Positions 26,967-34,647 of a stretch of 46,854 nt of DNA are shown here, piece after piece (position 1 is the stretch's first letter; every line of letters begins with the position of its first letter). The notes under the pieces are model-generated. The model was not told the origin of the DNA. It saw only the letters and a program-made list of their open reading frames with translations, and did not search any database. A program made the position numbers and the translations under genes. Source of the stretch: Flavobacteriales bacterium (lineage in GTDB: Bacteria; Bacteroidota; Bacteroidia; Flavobacteriales_D; Sanyastnellaceae). Location: assembly GCA_019694805.1 (NCBI GenBank), contig JAIBBG010000021.1, positions 1-46,854 of the forward strand, given 5' to 3'.

Positions 26967-28595
26967 TCAACCGAGGAAAGGATAACGGTAGTCTGTTGGT
27001 GGAACAAAAGTTTCCTTGATCGTGCGAGGAGAAACCCAACGCAGGAGGTTGAGATAGCTTCCGGCCTTGTCGTTGGTACCGCTTGCACGGGCACCACCGA
27101 ATGGCTGTTGACCGACTACGGCTCCAGTTGGTTTGTCATTGATATACAAATTACCACAAGCGTTTTCCAAAATTCTGGTCGCCTGATCAACTGCGTATCT
27201 GTCGTGAGACATGATGGCTCCGGTCAGCGCATATTCACTGGTTTCATTCACCAGATGAAGCATATCCGCCCAGTTATCGTCTTCATAAACAAAGATGGTC
27301 ATCACCGGCCCAAATATCTCTTCACACATGGTGCGGAATTTTGGATTGGTGGTCACCACAACCGTTGGCTGGATGAAATATCCCACGCTGTCGTCACATA
27401 CTCCACCTGCGATGATTTCGGCATCGCTTTGGGTTTTGATGTAGTCGATATACCCCTTGATTTTGTCAAATGCTCGTTTGTCGATCACCGCATTGATGAA
27501 ATTTCCGAAGTCTTCCGGACTTCCCATCTTAAACGATTTTACGTCGGCAACAATTTTAGCCTTGACTGCTGGCCAGAGAGATTTAGGGATGTAGGCACGA
27601 CTTGCCGCGCTGCATTTTTGTCCCTGAAACTCAAATGCCCCGCGTGAAATGGCTGTTGCTACTTCATCGGCATTGGCACTTTTATGTGCCACGACGAAAT
27701 CTTTGCCACCTGTTTCACCAACAATTCTCGGATAGGTCTTGTATTTATCGATGTTGGTACCGATTTCTTTCCAAAGGTGTTTGAATACGGCGGTTGAACC
27801 GGTGAAGTGCAAACCAGCAAAATCAGGATGTTGGAATACCACATCTCCTGCGTCTTTGCCGTCGACCGTCACCATATTGATCACACCATCTGGCAATCCC
27901 GCTTCGCGGAAAAGTTCCATGATGACATGAGCGCTGTAAACCTGACTGTCTGCGGGTTTCCACACCACCACATTTCCCATCAAAGCTGCACTTGCAGGCA
28001 AGTTTGCTGCTATGGCGGTGAAATTGAAAGGTGTAATGGCAAAAACAAATCCTTCAAGTGGACGATATTCCAAACGATTCCAAATTCCAGGTTGACTACC
28101 CGGTTGATCGCGGTAGATCTGTTGCATATAAGCCACATTGAATCGCAGGAAGTCGATCAACTCACATGCTGCATCAATTTCAGCCTGAAATGCATTTTTA
28201 CTTTGTGCCAGCATAGTAGCAGCGTTCATGCGCATGCGCCATGGCCCTGCCAACATATCAGCAGCACGAAGGAAAATCGCAGCGCGCTGTTCCCAAGATA
28301 AGGCTGCCCATTTCTGTCGTGCCAACAAAGCAGCATCAATGGCCGCTTTCACATGGTCCTTGGTTCCATAGTTGAAATACCCCAAAACCTTTTGGTGTTC
28401 CTGTGGTGGAGACATCTTCTTTTTATTCTCAGTGCGGACCAATTCACTGCCGATATACATCGGAACATCGATTGGAGCTTGAGCATAAAGTGTTTGATAT
28501 GCTTTCAGAAGATCTTCACGGTCTTTGGTTCCAACCGCATAAGAACGAACCGGTTCATTGATGGGTACTGGAACTTGAAATACACCTTTTGGCAT
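26967..28595 (-). CDS. pruA: L-glutamate gamma-semialdehyde dehydrogenase (1-pyrroline-5-carboxylate dehydrogenase)
   Basis: PruA oxidises glutamate semialdehyde to glutamate with NAD+, the second step of proline catabolism. The 542-residue single-domain form is typical of Bacteroidota and similar to the mitochondrial ALDH4A1 type, without a fused proline dehydrogenase. Seen motifs are the ITPFNFTAIAANLPASAALMGN cofactor region split by WKPADSQVYSA, LHFTGSTAVF, the general-base ETGGKDFVV, the catalytic cysteine in FQGQKCSAASR and EEIFGPVMTIFVYED. The ATG gives MPKGVFQVPVPINEPV, as in homologues. No putA/proline dehydrogenase gene is adjacent. A candidate -7 box, TAATTTCG, lies 24 nt upstream. 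Confidence 0.96.
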   Translation of the reverse strand: MPKGVFQVPVPINEPVRSYAVGTKDREDLLKAYQTLYAQAPIDVPMYIGSELVRTENKKKMSPPQEHQKVLGYFNYGTKDHVKAAIDAALLARQKWAALSWEQRAAIFLRAADMLAGPWRMRMNAATMLAQSKNAFQAEIDAACELIDFLRFNVAYMQQIYRDQPGSQPGIWNRLEYRPLEGFVFAITPFNFTAIAANLPASAALMGNVVVWKPADSQVYSAHVIMELFREAGLPDGVINMVTVDGKDAGDVVFQHPDFAGLHFTGSTAVFKHLWKEIGTNIDKYKTYPRIVGETGGKDFVVAHKSANADEVATAISRGAFEFQGQKCSAASRAYIPKSLWPAVKAKIVADVKSFKMGSPEDFGNFINAVIDKRAFDKIKGYIDYIKTQSDAEIIAGGVCDDSVGYFIQPTVVVTTNPKFRTMCEEIFGPVMTIFVYEDDNWADMLHLVNETSEYALTGAIMSHDRYAVDQATRILENACGNLYINDKPTGAVVGQQPFGGARASGTNDKAGSYLNLLRWVSPRTIKETFVPPTDYRYPFLG

Positions 28596-28619
28596 GACTT
28601 AAAAAAATTAATTGGGAGG

Positions 28620-28627
28620 CGAAATTA
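28620..28627 (-). promoter_or_regulatory. candidate -7 box for pruA
   Basis: The minus strand reads TAATTTCG, identical to the box placed for the SRP RNA, and 24 nt before the pruA ATG. It has one mismatch to TAnnTTTG. No clear -33 element was seen. Confidence 0.3.
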
Positions 28628-28666
28628 CTGATATGTCCTGGAGAAATTCAGAGATGTTTATCACGC

Positions 28667-29134
28667 TTATTCAGCGTACTGTCCACAGCCTTTTGATGAC
28701 TTTTCACCGAGGGTAATTACAAAAGAATGTGACTTGGTATCTGAACCTGCTACGGCACAATCTCCGGCAACAATGCTGAGTGTGGCACTTTGACCGCTAC
28801 CTGCGCTCTCGAGAACGCCACTGAATTTGGCTTCGCCACTTTTCACATTTGGTCCTCCGGTTCCCGCCAATCCTTCTTTGGAAAGTTTACCTTCATAAGC
28901 CACGTCCGCCAAGGTCATTTTCACCGGAAAAGTTCCATCAGGAGCCGATGCCATGGCTACTGTCACGCCTTCACCTGAACCGTTAAAATATGGTTCTGGA
29001 TGTTGAGGAGTCATTTCAGCTTTCGGGGTGGATTGCTCCGGATTTGCAGCAGTATTGTCCGGGTTGGAATTGTTTTTATTTCCGCATGATGCCAATAAAA
29101 TGGCCGCGGAAAAAATCATGATTATTTTTTTCAT
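28667..29134 (-). CDS. small lipoprotein with COG3650-like C-terminal domain
   Basis: This 155-residue protein has a lipoprotein signal (MKKIIMIFSAAILLASC, lipobox LASC), so it is anchored after cleavage at the cysteine. A Pro/Asn/Thr-rich linker follows to about residue 48. The C-terminal ~105 residues (YFNGSGEGVTVAMAS ... LSIVAGDCAVAGSDTKSHSF ... GEKSSKGCGQYAE) resemble the small COG3650-type domain that ends in a conserved C...GCG/GCC pair. That match is from memory and tentative. Its ATG overlaps the stop of the upstream small membrane protein as TGATG, so the two are probably translationally coupled. Function unknown. Confidence 0.75.
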   Translation of the reverse strand: MKKIIMIFSAAILLASCGNKNNSNPDNTAANPEQSTPKAEMTPQHPEPYFNGSGEGVTVAMASAPDGTFPVKMTLADVAYEGKLSKEGLAGTGGPNVKSGEAKFSGVLESAGSGQSATLSIVAGDCAVAGSDTKSHSFVITLGEKSSKGCGQYAE

Positions 29135-29274
29135 CAGTTACAAGATTCAAAAATGGTGGAACCAGCAAAATAAAACACAACGAGCCAGATCAAACCTTTG
29201 ATCAGGAAAAAAAGAAATCCGGCTACACCGATTCTTTTTAACCAAGTCATCAAATTTTTGTTTTTCTCTTCCAT
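29134..29274 (-). CDS. 46-residue single-pass membrane protein
   Basis: A short protein from the ATG at 29274: MEEKNKNLMTWLKRIG, one hydrophobic helix (VAGFLFFLIKGLIWLVVFYF), then AGSTIFESCN. The upstream ORF extension is not protein-like. The positive residues before the helix suggest an N-in orientation. Similar tiny KRIG...FFLIKGLIWL proteins occur in Bacteroidota in my recollection, without a known function. Its stop shares a base with the lipoprotein start (TGATG), which supports it being a real translated gene. It is divergent from accC, separated by 104 bp. Confidence 0.7.
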   Translation of the reverse strand: MEEKNKNLMTWLKRIGVAGFLFFLIKGLIWLVVFYFAGSTIFESCN

Positions 29275-29378
29275 GTTTAAAATGGGTTGCAAAGAACAGC
29301 AATATTGTCTCAGAAACATGAGGAGTTGAACACAAGAAATTAGCGTTATTTGCCTACGACAAGATTCTGAATTTTCTC

Positions 29379-30866
29379 ATGAAAAAAATACTGATTGCCA
29401 ACCGCGGAGAGATTGCGTTGCGAGTAATGCGTTCTGCGAAAGAGATGGGTATCGCTACAGTTGCTATCTATAGTGAAGCTGACCGCAATGCCCCATTCGT
29501 TCGATATGCTGATGAAGCCGTTTGCGTTGGTCCGCCGCCTTCTGCACAGAGTTATTTGCGCGGTGACAAAATCATCGAAATCTGCAAACAGCTTGGAGTA
29601 GATGGCATTCATCCCGGTTATGGTTTTCTTTCTGAGAATGCCAATTTTGCAACCGCCGTGCGAGAAGCGGGGATCACCTTGATCGGACCAAGTCCTGAAG
29701 CCATGGATATCATGGGCGATAAACTCTCGGCCAAAAATGCCGCGCGCAAATACAATATCCCCATGGTTCCCGGCACTGAAGGTGCTGTGAGTGACGTTGA
29801 AGAAGCGAAACGAACTGCGTTGGAGGTCGGACTTCCTGTTTTGATCAAAGCCAGTGCTGGCGGAGGCGGCAAAGGCATGCGTATTGTCGAAAAAATTGAA
29901 GACCTGGAAGAACAAATGACGCGTGCCATCAGCGAAGCTCAAAGTGCCTTCGGTGATGGTTCGGTATTTATTGAAAGATATGTTGCCGGTCCACGGCACA
30001 TAGAAATACAAGTGCTCGCGGATAATCATGGAAACGTGGTCTACCTCTTTGAAAGGGAATGCAGTATCCAGCGTCGTCACCAGAAAGTGGTAGAAGAAGC
30101 GCCATCAGCAATTCTCACTCCTGAAATGCGCGCAGCCATGGGCAAAAGCGCGTGCGATGTGGCTCGGAGTTGTAACTACTCAGGTGCAGGAACTGTAGAG
30201 TTTCTGGTGGATGAAAACCTGAATTACTATTTCCTGGAAATGAACACGCGATTGCAGGTGGAGCACCCGGTTTCAGAGATGATTACCGGTATCGATTTGG
30301 TGAAAGAACAAATCAAAGTGGCGCGCGGCGAAAAGCTAAGTTTTAACCAGGATGATCTCAAGATCAATGGACATGCGCTTGAGATTCGTGTATATGCGGA
30401 AGATCCGGCGAATAATTTCTTGCCTGATATCGGAAGACTTGTCACTTACAAAAAACCATCAGGACCGGGAGTACGCGTGGATGACGGTTTCGAAGAAGGT
30501 ATGGATATTCCTATCTATTATGATCCGATGATCGCCAAACTCATCACGCATGGGAAAGACCGCCAGGAAGCGATTCTACGCATGGTGAGAGCTATCGATG
30601 ATTACGAAATAACAGGCTGTCAAACTACCTTGGCTTTTTGCCGTTGGGCCATCCAACATGAAGCCTTTGTCAGTGGCAATTTCGATACCCATTTCGTGAA
30701 AAAATATTTTACACCGGATGTTTTGAATATTGCCGATCAGCATGAGATGGAAATTGCAGCCCTTGCAGCTCTTCAGGCCTATGTGAATCAGGAAAAGAAG
30801 CAAGAAGTGGTGATGCCAACAAATGGTAAAAATTCCGCATGGAAAGCACGAAGGCTGGGAGTATGA
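29379..30866 (+). CDS. accC: biotin carboxylase subunit of an acyl-CoA carboxylase
   Basis: This enzyme carboxylates biotin on a carrier protein with ATP and bicarbonate. The 495 residues comprise an N-terminal biotin-carboxylase domain (ILIANRGEIALRVMRSAKEMG), an ATP-grasp domain with the Gly-rich loop SAGGGGKGMR, the bicarbonate/biotin site FLEMNTRLQVEHPVSE and a C-terminal domain (GHALEIRVYAEDP). It has about 45 more residues at the C-terminus than E. coli AccC (449). No accB, carboxyltransferase or BCCP gene lies next to it, so the partner is unclear. It may serve acetyl-CoA carboxylase or a propionyl/methylcrotonyl-CoA carboxylase. No BCCP domain (AMKM biotin site) is fused to it. It starts divergently from the small membrane protein gene. 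Confidence 0.93.
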   Translation: MKKILIANRGEIALRVMRSAKEMGIATVAIYSEADRNAPFVRYADEAVCVGPPPSAQSYLRGDKIIEICKQLGVDGIHPGYGFLSENANFATAVREAGITLIGPSPEAMDIMGDKLSAKNAARKYNIPMVPGTEGAVSDVEEAKRTALEVGLPVLIKASAGGGGKGMRIVEKIEDLEEQMTRAISEAQSAFGDGSVFIERYVAGPRHIEIQVLADNHGNVVYLFERECSIQRRHQKVVEEAPSAILTPEMRAAMGKSACDVARSCNYSGAGTVEFLVDENLNYYFLEMNTRLQVEHPVSEMITGIDLVKEQIKVARGEKLSFNQDDLKINGHALEIRVYAEDPANNFLPDIGRLVTYKKPSGPGVRVDDGFEEGMDIPIYYDPMIAKLITHGKDRQEAILRMVRAIDDYEITGCQTTLAFCRWAIQHEAFVSGNFDTHFVKKYFTPDVLNIADQHEMEIAALAALQAYVNQEKKQEVVMPTNGKNSAWKARRLGV

Positions 30867-30958
30867 AAATTTGATGAATTATCTTCGTGGACAGTAACAA
30901 ATCATCATTCCGGACGTTTATGATTTGTGCATGATAATTGGCATAAAGAGCCTCAGTG

Positions 30959-31627
30959 ATGAAAGCCGTACTTCTTACCCTCAGTCTTTTGGTTTCAGTT
31001 TGTGGTTTCACACAGACTGAACCGACAGCGAAGTATGTCATCATTGATACGATCGTCACCGAATACTACAACTCGATCTGGTATACCATCAACGGTGATA
31101 CCATGGTGAAAGCCACCCACTCTCCTATCGAAGTTTCTGCATACTCTGGTAATCGCCATAAGAAAAAGCAATACGATAAGCTTCAGAAAAAAGTGATCAG
31201 GGTGTATCCGTATGCCAAAGCTGCTGCAGATGTTATGAAAATGTATGACGCCGTTTGTGCTACCATAACCGATCCCAAAACGCAGGAACGACTGCTCGAC
31301 CAAGCAGAGGCGGAAATGAAGAAGCAATTTGAAAAAGATTTGAGGGATATGACGGTTTCTGAAGGGGTAATCCTCATCAAACTCATCGACCGACAAACAG
31401 GTGATAACAGCTATAAATTGGTACAAGAACTCAAAGGAAGTTTTTCAGCTTTCATGTGGCAAAGCGTCGCCCGTGTCTTTGGTCATAATTTAAAGGATGA
31501 ATACGAAGCCGAAGGCGAAGATGTATGGATTGAAAACATCTGTACCCAAATCGAAGATGGAACCATTCCAGTGCAATTGAAAGAGGTAGATCCATTCGGA
31601 TTGAGAACCTATACCATGCACCAATAA
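30959..31627 (+). CDS. DUF4294 family exported protein
   Basis: This 222-residue protein begins at ATG 30959, one codon after a possible GTG, with a signal peptide MKAVLLTLSLLVSVCGFTQ. The body matches DUF4294 as I remember it: KLQKKVIRVYPYAKAAADVM, a charged helical region with LLDQAEAEMKKQFEKDL, SEGVILIKLIDRQTGDNSY and FSAFMWQSVARVFGHNLK. This family is common in Bacteroidota, predicted periplasmic, and of unknown function. A -7-like TATGATTTG is at 30919-30927. The gene is 92 bp after accC and 56 bp before the next gene on the same strand. Confidence 0.85.
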   Translation: MKAVLLTLSLLVSVCGFTQTEPTAKYVIIDTIVTEYYNSIWYTINGDTMVKATHSPIEVSAYSGNRHKKKQYDKLQKKVIRVYPYAKAAADVMKMYDAVCATITDPKTQERLLDQAEAEMKKQFEKDLRDMTVSEGVILIKLIDRQTGDNSYKLVQELKGSFSAFMWQSVARVFGHNLKDEYEAEGEDVWIENICTQIEDGTIPVQLKEVDPFGLRTYTMHQ

Positions 31628-31650
31628 CCGCGATTCTCAATCCGGTTTTA

Positions 31651-31659
31651 TATCTTGCA
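31651..31659 (+). promoter_or_regulatory. candidate -7 box for the 31684 gene
   Basis: TATCTTGCA, the same nonamer found in front of the CapD-like gene, lies 24 nt before the ATG at 31684. It is one base short of a TAnnTTTGCA match. Confidence 0.3.
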
Positions 31660-31683
31660 CGCTGAAATAACACTTACTATTCC

Positions 31684-32562
31684 ATGAGATTCATTCTTAC
31701 TCAACTGCTCGTCTTGTTTTGCCTTCAGCAATCACAGGCGCAGTTAAAAATTTGGCACAGATACAAACCAGGAACAAAGTACACTTTTGAGTATAGCAAA
31801 ACCAAAAATGATGGGACAGGTACTACAAGTCCAACCAATGTCACTCCATTTTATCTGACCATTGATAAAGAAGATGCCGGTGGCATCCATGCTACATGGA
31901 AGATCGGAGCAACGGTGATTTCAGGATTAACAGAAGCACAAAAAAAAGAGGTCGAGCCTTTTCTCAACATCAACAAAGACTTTGAAGTTAAAATCACTTT
32001 AGATAAAGAAGGATCACTTATCGCAGTAGAAAATTATGATGCTTGTGTAGCTCATATCAAATCCATGGGAGCATTGCTTAAACCATTATTTGGAAACACA
32101 TCTGAAATAGATGAGTTGATTGATAACCTGAGTGAGGATGTTGAAACTTTTCTGCGTGTCTTTTTCCCGGAAATCAGACAGTATTTTGATATCTATGCCA
32201 ATACATGGAACAATGGTGTTTACTACATCGAAGAAGACATCATGGAGATAGCCGGTATCGGTAGCAGTATTCCTTTTGAATCTGAAGTGACCGTGACGAA
32301 TATTCCTTCGAAAAAGATGGAAGTCAACTTGAATCAGGTTTACAACAAAGAGGTTTTGGCCAATGCCAAAGAACAATATACCGGTGATCCGCAACCATGG
32401 TTTTCCGGCCTTGGTCTTCCTGAAGACCTGGAATTGAAACTGGTGACCAACTATAAAATGAATCCGTTATCACGTATGGTGGAATCTCTTACTTTGCAGA
32501 AATCGGCATCATCTGAAGGTAAAACAATGACCGAACAAATTTCATTTGTCCTGAGAAAATAA
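31684..32562 (+). CDS. hypothetical secreted protein
   Basis: I do not recognise this 292-residue protein. It has a signal peptide (MRFILTQLLVLFCLQQSQAQ) and a soluble mixed domain, opening with KIWHRYKPGTKYTFEYSK, with a central acidic helical stretch (EIDELIDNLSEDVETFLRVFF) and a C-terminal half rich in beta-like segments (ESEVTVTNIPSKKMEVNLNQ). There are no lipobox, sorting domain or catalytic signatures. It is probably periplasmic. The next gene starts 2 bp after its stop with a GTG codon, which suggests translational coupling to the membrane glycosyltransferase. Confidence 0.75.
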   Translation: MRFILTQLLVLFCLQQSQAQLKIWHRYKPGTKYTFEYSKTKNDGTGTTSPTNVTPFYLTIDKEDAGGIHATWKIGATVISGLTEAQKKEVEPFLNINKDFEVKITLDKEGSLIAVENYDACVAHIKSMGALLKPLFGNTSEIDELIDNLSEDVETFLRVFFPEIRQYFDIYANTWNNGVYYIEEDIMEIAGIGSSIPFESEVTVTNIPSKKMEVNLNQVYNKEVLANAKEQYTGDPQPWFSGLGLPEDLELKLVTNYKMNPLSRMVESLTLQKSASSEGKTMTEQISFVLRK

Positions 32563-32564
32563 GC

Positions 32565-33794
32565 GTGAAAGACCGTTCAACCTCCTTCGTATATCTGCTG
32601 CGCAACGATCGAACCGTTGCCTCTTTCACGGTGATTACAGGGTTGATATGTCTGGGTTATTATTTTCTCGAACTCGCCAATCACCGCGCACAAATGGCGG
32701 ATTTCCGTGTGTATTATGACGCGGCGAATGCATTCATTCATGACACCCAACTCTATGGAAAAGCATTCGGTGTGAGCAGCGGATTTTATAAGTATTCACC
32801 ATTTGCCTGCATACCTTTTATTCCACTGGCCATACTTCCATATCCGATAGCGTCTTTCATATACTACCTCCTCATCATGGCGGCCATTTGTTGGTTCATG
32901 GTGAAGTTGTTTCATGAATTGCATCCCTCACGCGATTGGAAGTCCTCACGATATGGATGGGCTCTGTTTCTGGTTGCGCTTTTCATGGCAGATCATTTAG
33001 AACGTGAACTTCATCTGGGAAATGTGAATCTGTTTCTGCTGATTCTCGGTTATGCTGTTTTTCTGGCATTGCGGTCGAATCGTCAGATCCGCGCCGGGAT
33101 ATTCATGGGCATCCTGTTGTTGTTCAAACCTCATTTTCTCATCCTGCTCCCCTATTTCGTTTGGAAGAAAAAATGGACAACCCTTTTCGCAGGATTTGGA
33201 ACCATCCTTATGGGTGTGCTCATTCCGACATTGATCAAGGGTTATGATGGCAACGTACAACTCCATGCTGAATGGCTCATGGCCATGAAAGACCACAATG
33301 TGAAATTGGAAGAAAGTCCAAATACCATTTATGGCATACTCAATCATTTCGTGCTCAACCATCATGGAAGTTTGTGGTTGGTGATTGCCGTTTTGATGTT
33401 GGTCGCAGGATTGTTTGCCTATTTCCTCATCAGAAATAAACGCATTGAACAGCATGAAGAAATCAGATTTTCTGAATACTTCTTATTGATTGCGCTGATT
33501 CCAAATCTTACCCACACCGACACCGAGCACTTCATGTGGAGCTGGCCATTGATTGCATATGTCATCATTTCACTTTTGACCCAGCCTGTTGCAGGCCCAT
33601 GGAAATATGCTATCGCCATGTTCCTCGCATTCATACCCTATTGTGTGAATTCTCCTGATATCGTTGGAAAAAAAATCCGCTTTCTTTTTGATGAAGGAGG
33701 TTTGCTGGGAACAGCCAACCTGATCATCATTTTATGCGCCGTGTTGATCTACCTGAACCAGACGAGAAATAATCATTTATACTCTGTTTCGTAG
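32565..33794 (+). CDS. GT87/DUF2029-like polyprenyl-phosphate mannosyltransferase
   Basis: This 409-residue, multi-spanning membrane protein (about ten helices) resembles the GT87 (DUF2029) family, GT-C enzymes that transfer mannose from a polyprenyl-phosphate donor on the outer face of the membrane. The N-terminal outside loop shows the family pattern ADFRVYYDAANAF...YGKAF with an acidic residue, followed by FYKYSPFACIPFIPLAIL. Later segments include LGNVNLFLLILGYAVFLAL and LLFKPHFLILLPYFVWKKKW. The start is GTG at 32565, two bases after the previous stop. Its last 22 bp overlap the convergent esterase gene. The sugar and acceptor are unknown. Confidence 0.8.
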   Translation: MKDRSTSFVYLLRNDRTVASFTVITGLICLGYYFLELANHRAQMADFRVYYDAANAFIHDTQLYGKAFGVSSGFYKYSPFACIPFIPLAILPYPIASFIYYLLIMAAICWFMVKLFHELHPSRDWKSSRYGWALFLVALFMADHLERELHLGNVNLFLLILGYAVFLALRSNRQIRAGIFMGILLLFKPHFLILLPYFVWKKKWTTLFAGFGTILMGVLIPTLIKGYDGNVQLHAEWLMAMKDHNVKLEESPNTIYGILNHFVLNHHGSLWLVIAVLMLVAGLFAYFLIRNKRIEQHEEIRFSEYFLLIALIPNLTHTDTEHFMWSWPLIAYVIISLLTQPVAGPWKYAIAMFLAFIPYCVNSPDIVGKKIRFLFDEGGLLGTANLIIILCAVLIYLNQTRNNHLYSVS

Positions 33795-34633
33795 CGGATT
33801 TCCATCATGCTGTAAATGGCATTGTGCAGAATGGTGAGATGATCTTCATCCTTGAGTGGGAAAAATTTCACTTTCAATCTTTCATCTGGAATACTATCAA
33901 GAATGGCCGCCAATCTTTCTGCGGGTTTTTCCATTTCTTCTCCTTCCGTTCCCACGGTAAGATAAACACATCGATCATAACAGGAAGTATTCTTCCTCAC
34001 TCCATCAGCATACTGAAACAGGGATTGATTGTCCCACCATAAACTTGGACTAACAATCAGGTAATCATCAAACATACATGGATCTTTGAAAAGAATTTCA
34101 GAGGCCAACAAACCACCAAGGGATTGCCCGATCAGTGTTGTATGCATGGTTCCACCATATTTCTGTTCAATCCATGGTTTCAATTCTTGTTTCAAAAAAG
34201 CCATGAATGGCTCTGACTTGCCAGTCGTCGGAAAATCGATTCTATCCTGTTCGATGGTCGTAGGAAAAGTAAAATCGCGTTTTCGATCAACATTGGCAAT
34301 ACCCACCAAAATCACCCGAGGTGCCCTTCCCATCATATTCATGAATTGTACGATACCCGCCGTATGGATGAAATCTTCATCCTTCGAACCATCCAACAAA
34401 TAGATAACCGGATACTTCTTAAAGGCTATAGAATCGCGATCGAAATCATCCGGGAGGTAAATGTTCAGGATTCGTTTTTCGCCAAGAATAGTAGATTGAA
34501 TGGAATCAATCACACCAAGCTGAAATGGTGTATCCTTCAGCACTGTTTGCGATGGTGCATGGACTTCCTGTTTGTTTTCATGGCAAGCACTGAACAACAA
34601 GATGCAGGCTAATACGATTAAACCCGATTTCAT
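33773..34633 (-). CDS. esterase-family alpha/beta hydrolase lipoprotein
   Basis: This 286-residue protein begins at ATG 34633 (MKSGLIVLACILLFSAC), with a lipobox FSAC; the longer ORF start at 34681 would bury it. The body is a PF00756-type esterase: ILNIYLPDDFD, YPVIYLLDGSKDEDFIHTAG, the nucleophile elbow LIGQSLGGLLASEI and, near the end, DEDHLTILHNAIYSMM with the likely catalytic His. Relatives include enterobactin-esterase-like and S-formylglutathione hydrolase-like enzymes. The substrate is not predictable. It lies 14 bp after the GT4 gene on the same strand, so they probably form an operon. It overlaps the opposing GT87-like gene by 22 bp. Confidence 0.87.
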   Translation of the reverse strand: MKSGLIVLACILLFSACHENKQEVHAPSQTVLKDTPFQLGVIDSIQSTILGEKRILNIYLPDDFDRDSIAFKKYPVIYLLDGSKDEDFIHTAGIVQFMNMMGRAPRVILVGIANVDRKRDFTFPTTIEQDRIDFPTTGKSEPFMAFLKQELKPWIEQKYGGTMHTTLIGQSLGGLLASEILFKDPCMFDDYLIVSPSLWWDNQSLFQYADGVRKNTSCYDRCVYLTVGTEGEEMEKPAERLAAILDSIPDERLKVKFFPLKDEDHLTILHNAIYSMMEIRYETEYK

Positions 34634-34647
34634 GGTTTTTATGTCTA

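Noticed and set aside
28663..28677. Small inverted repeat ACGCT-TATTC-AGCGT at the end of the lipoprotein gene
   Set aside because: Only 5 bp of stem, spanning the stop codon and with no T-run on the minus strand. Too weak for a terminator.
29346..30080. 244-codon minus-strand ORF
   Set aside because: It is antisense to accC and lacks any protein-family features.
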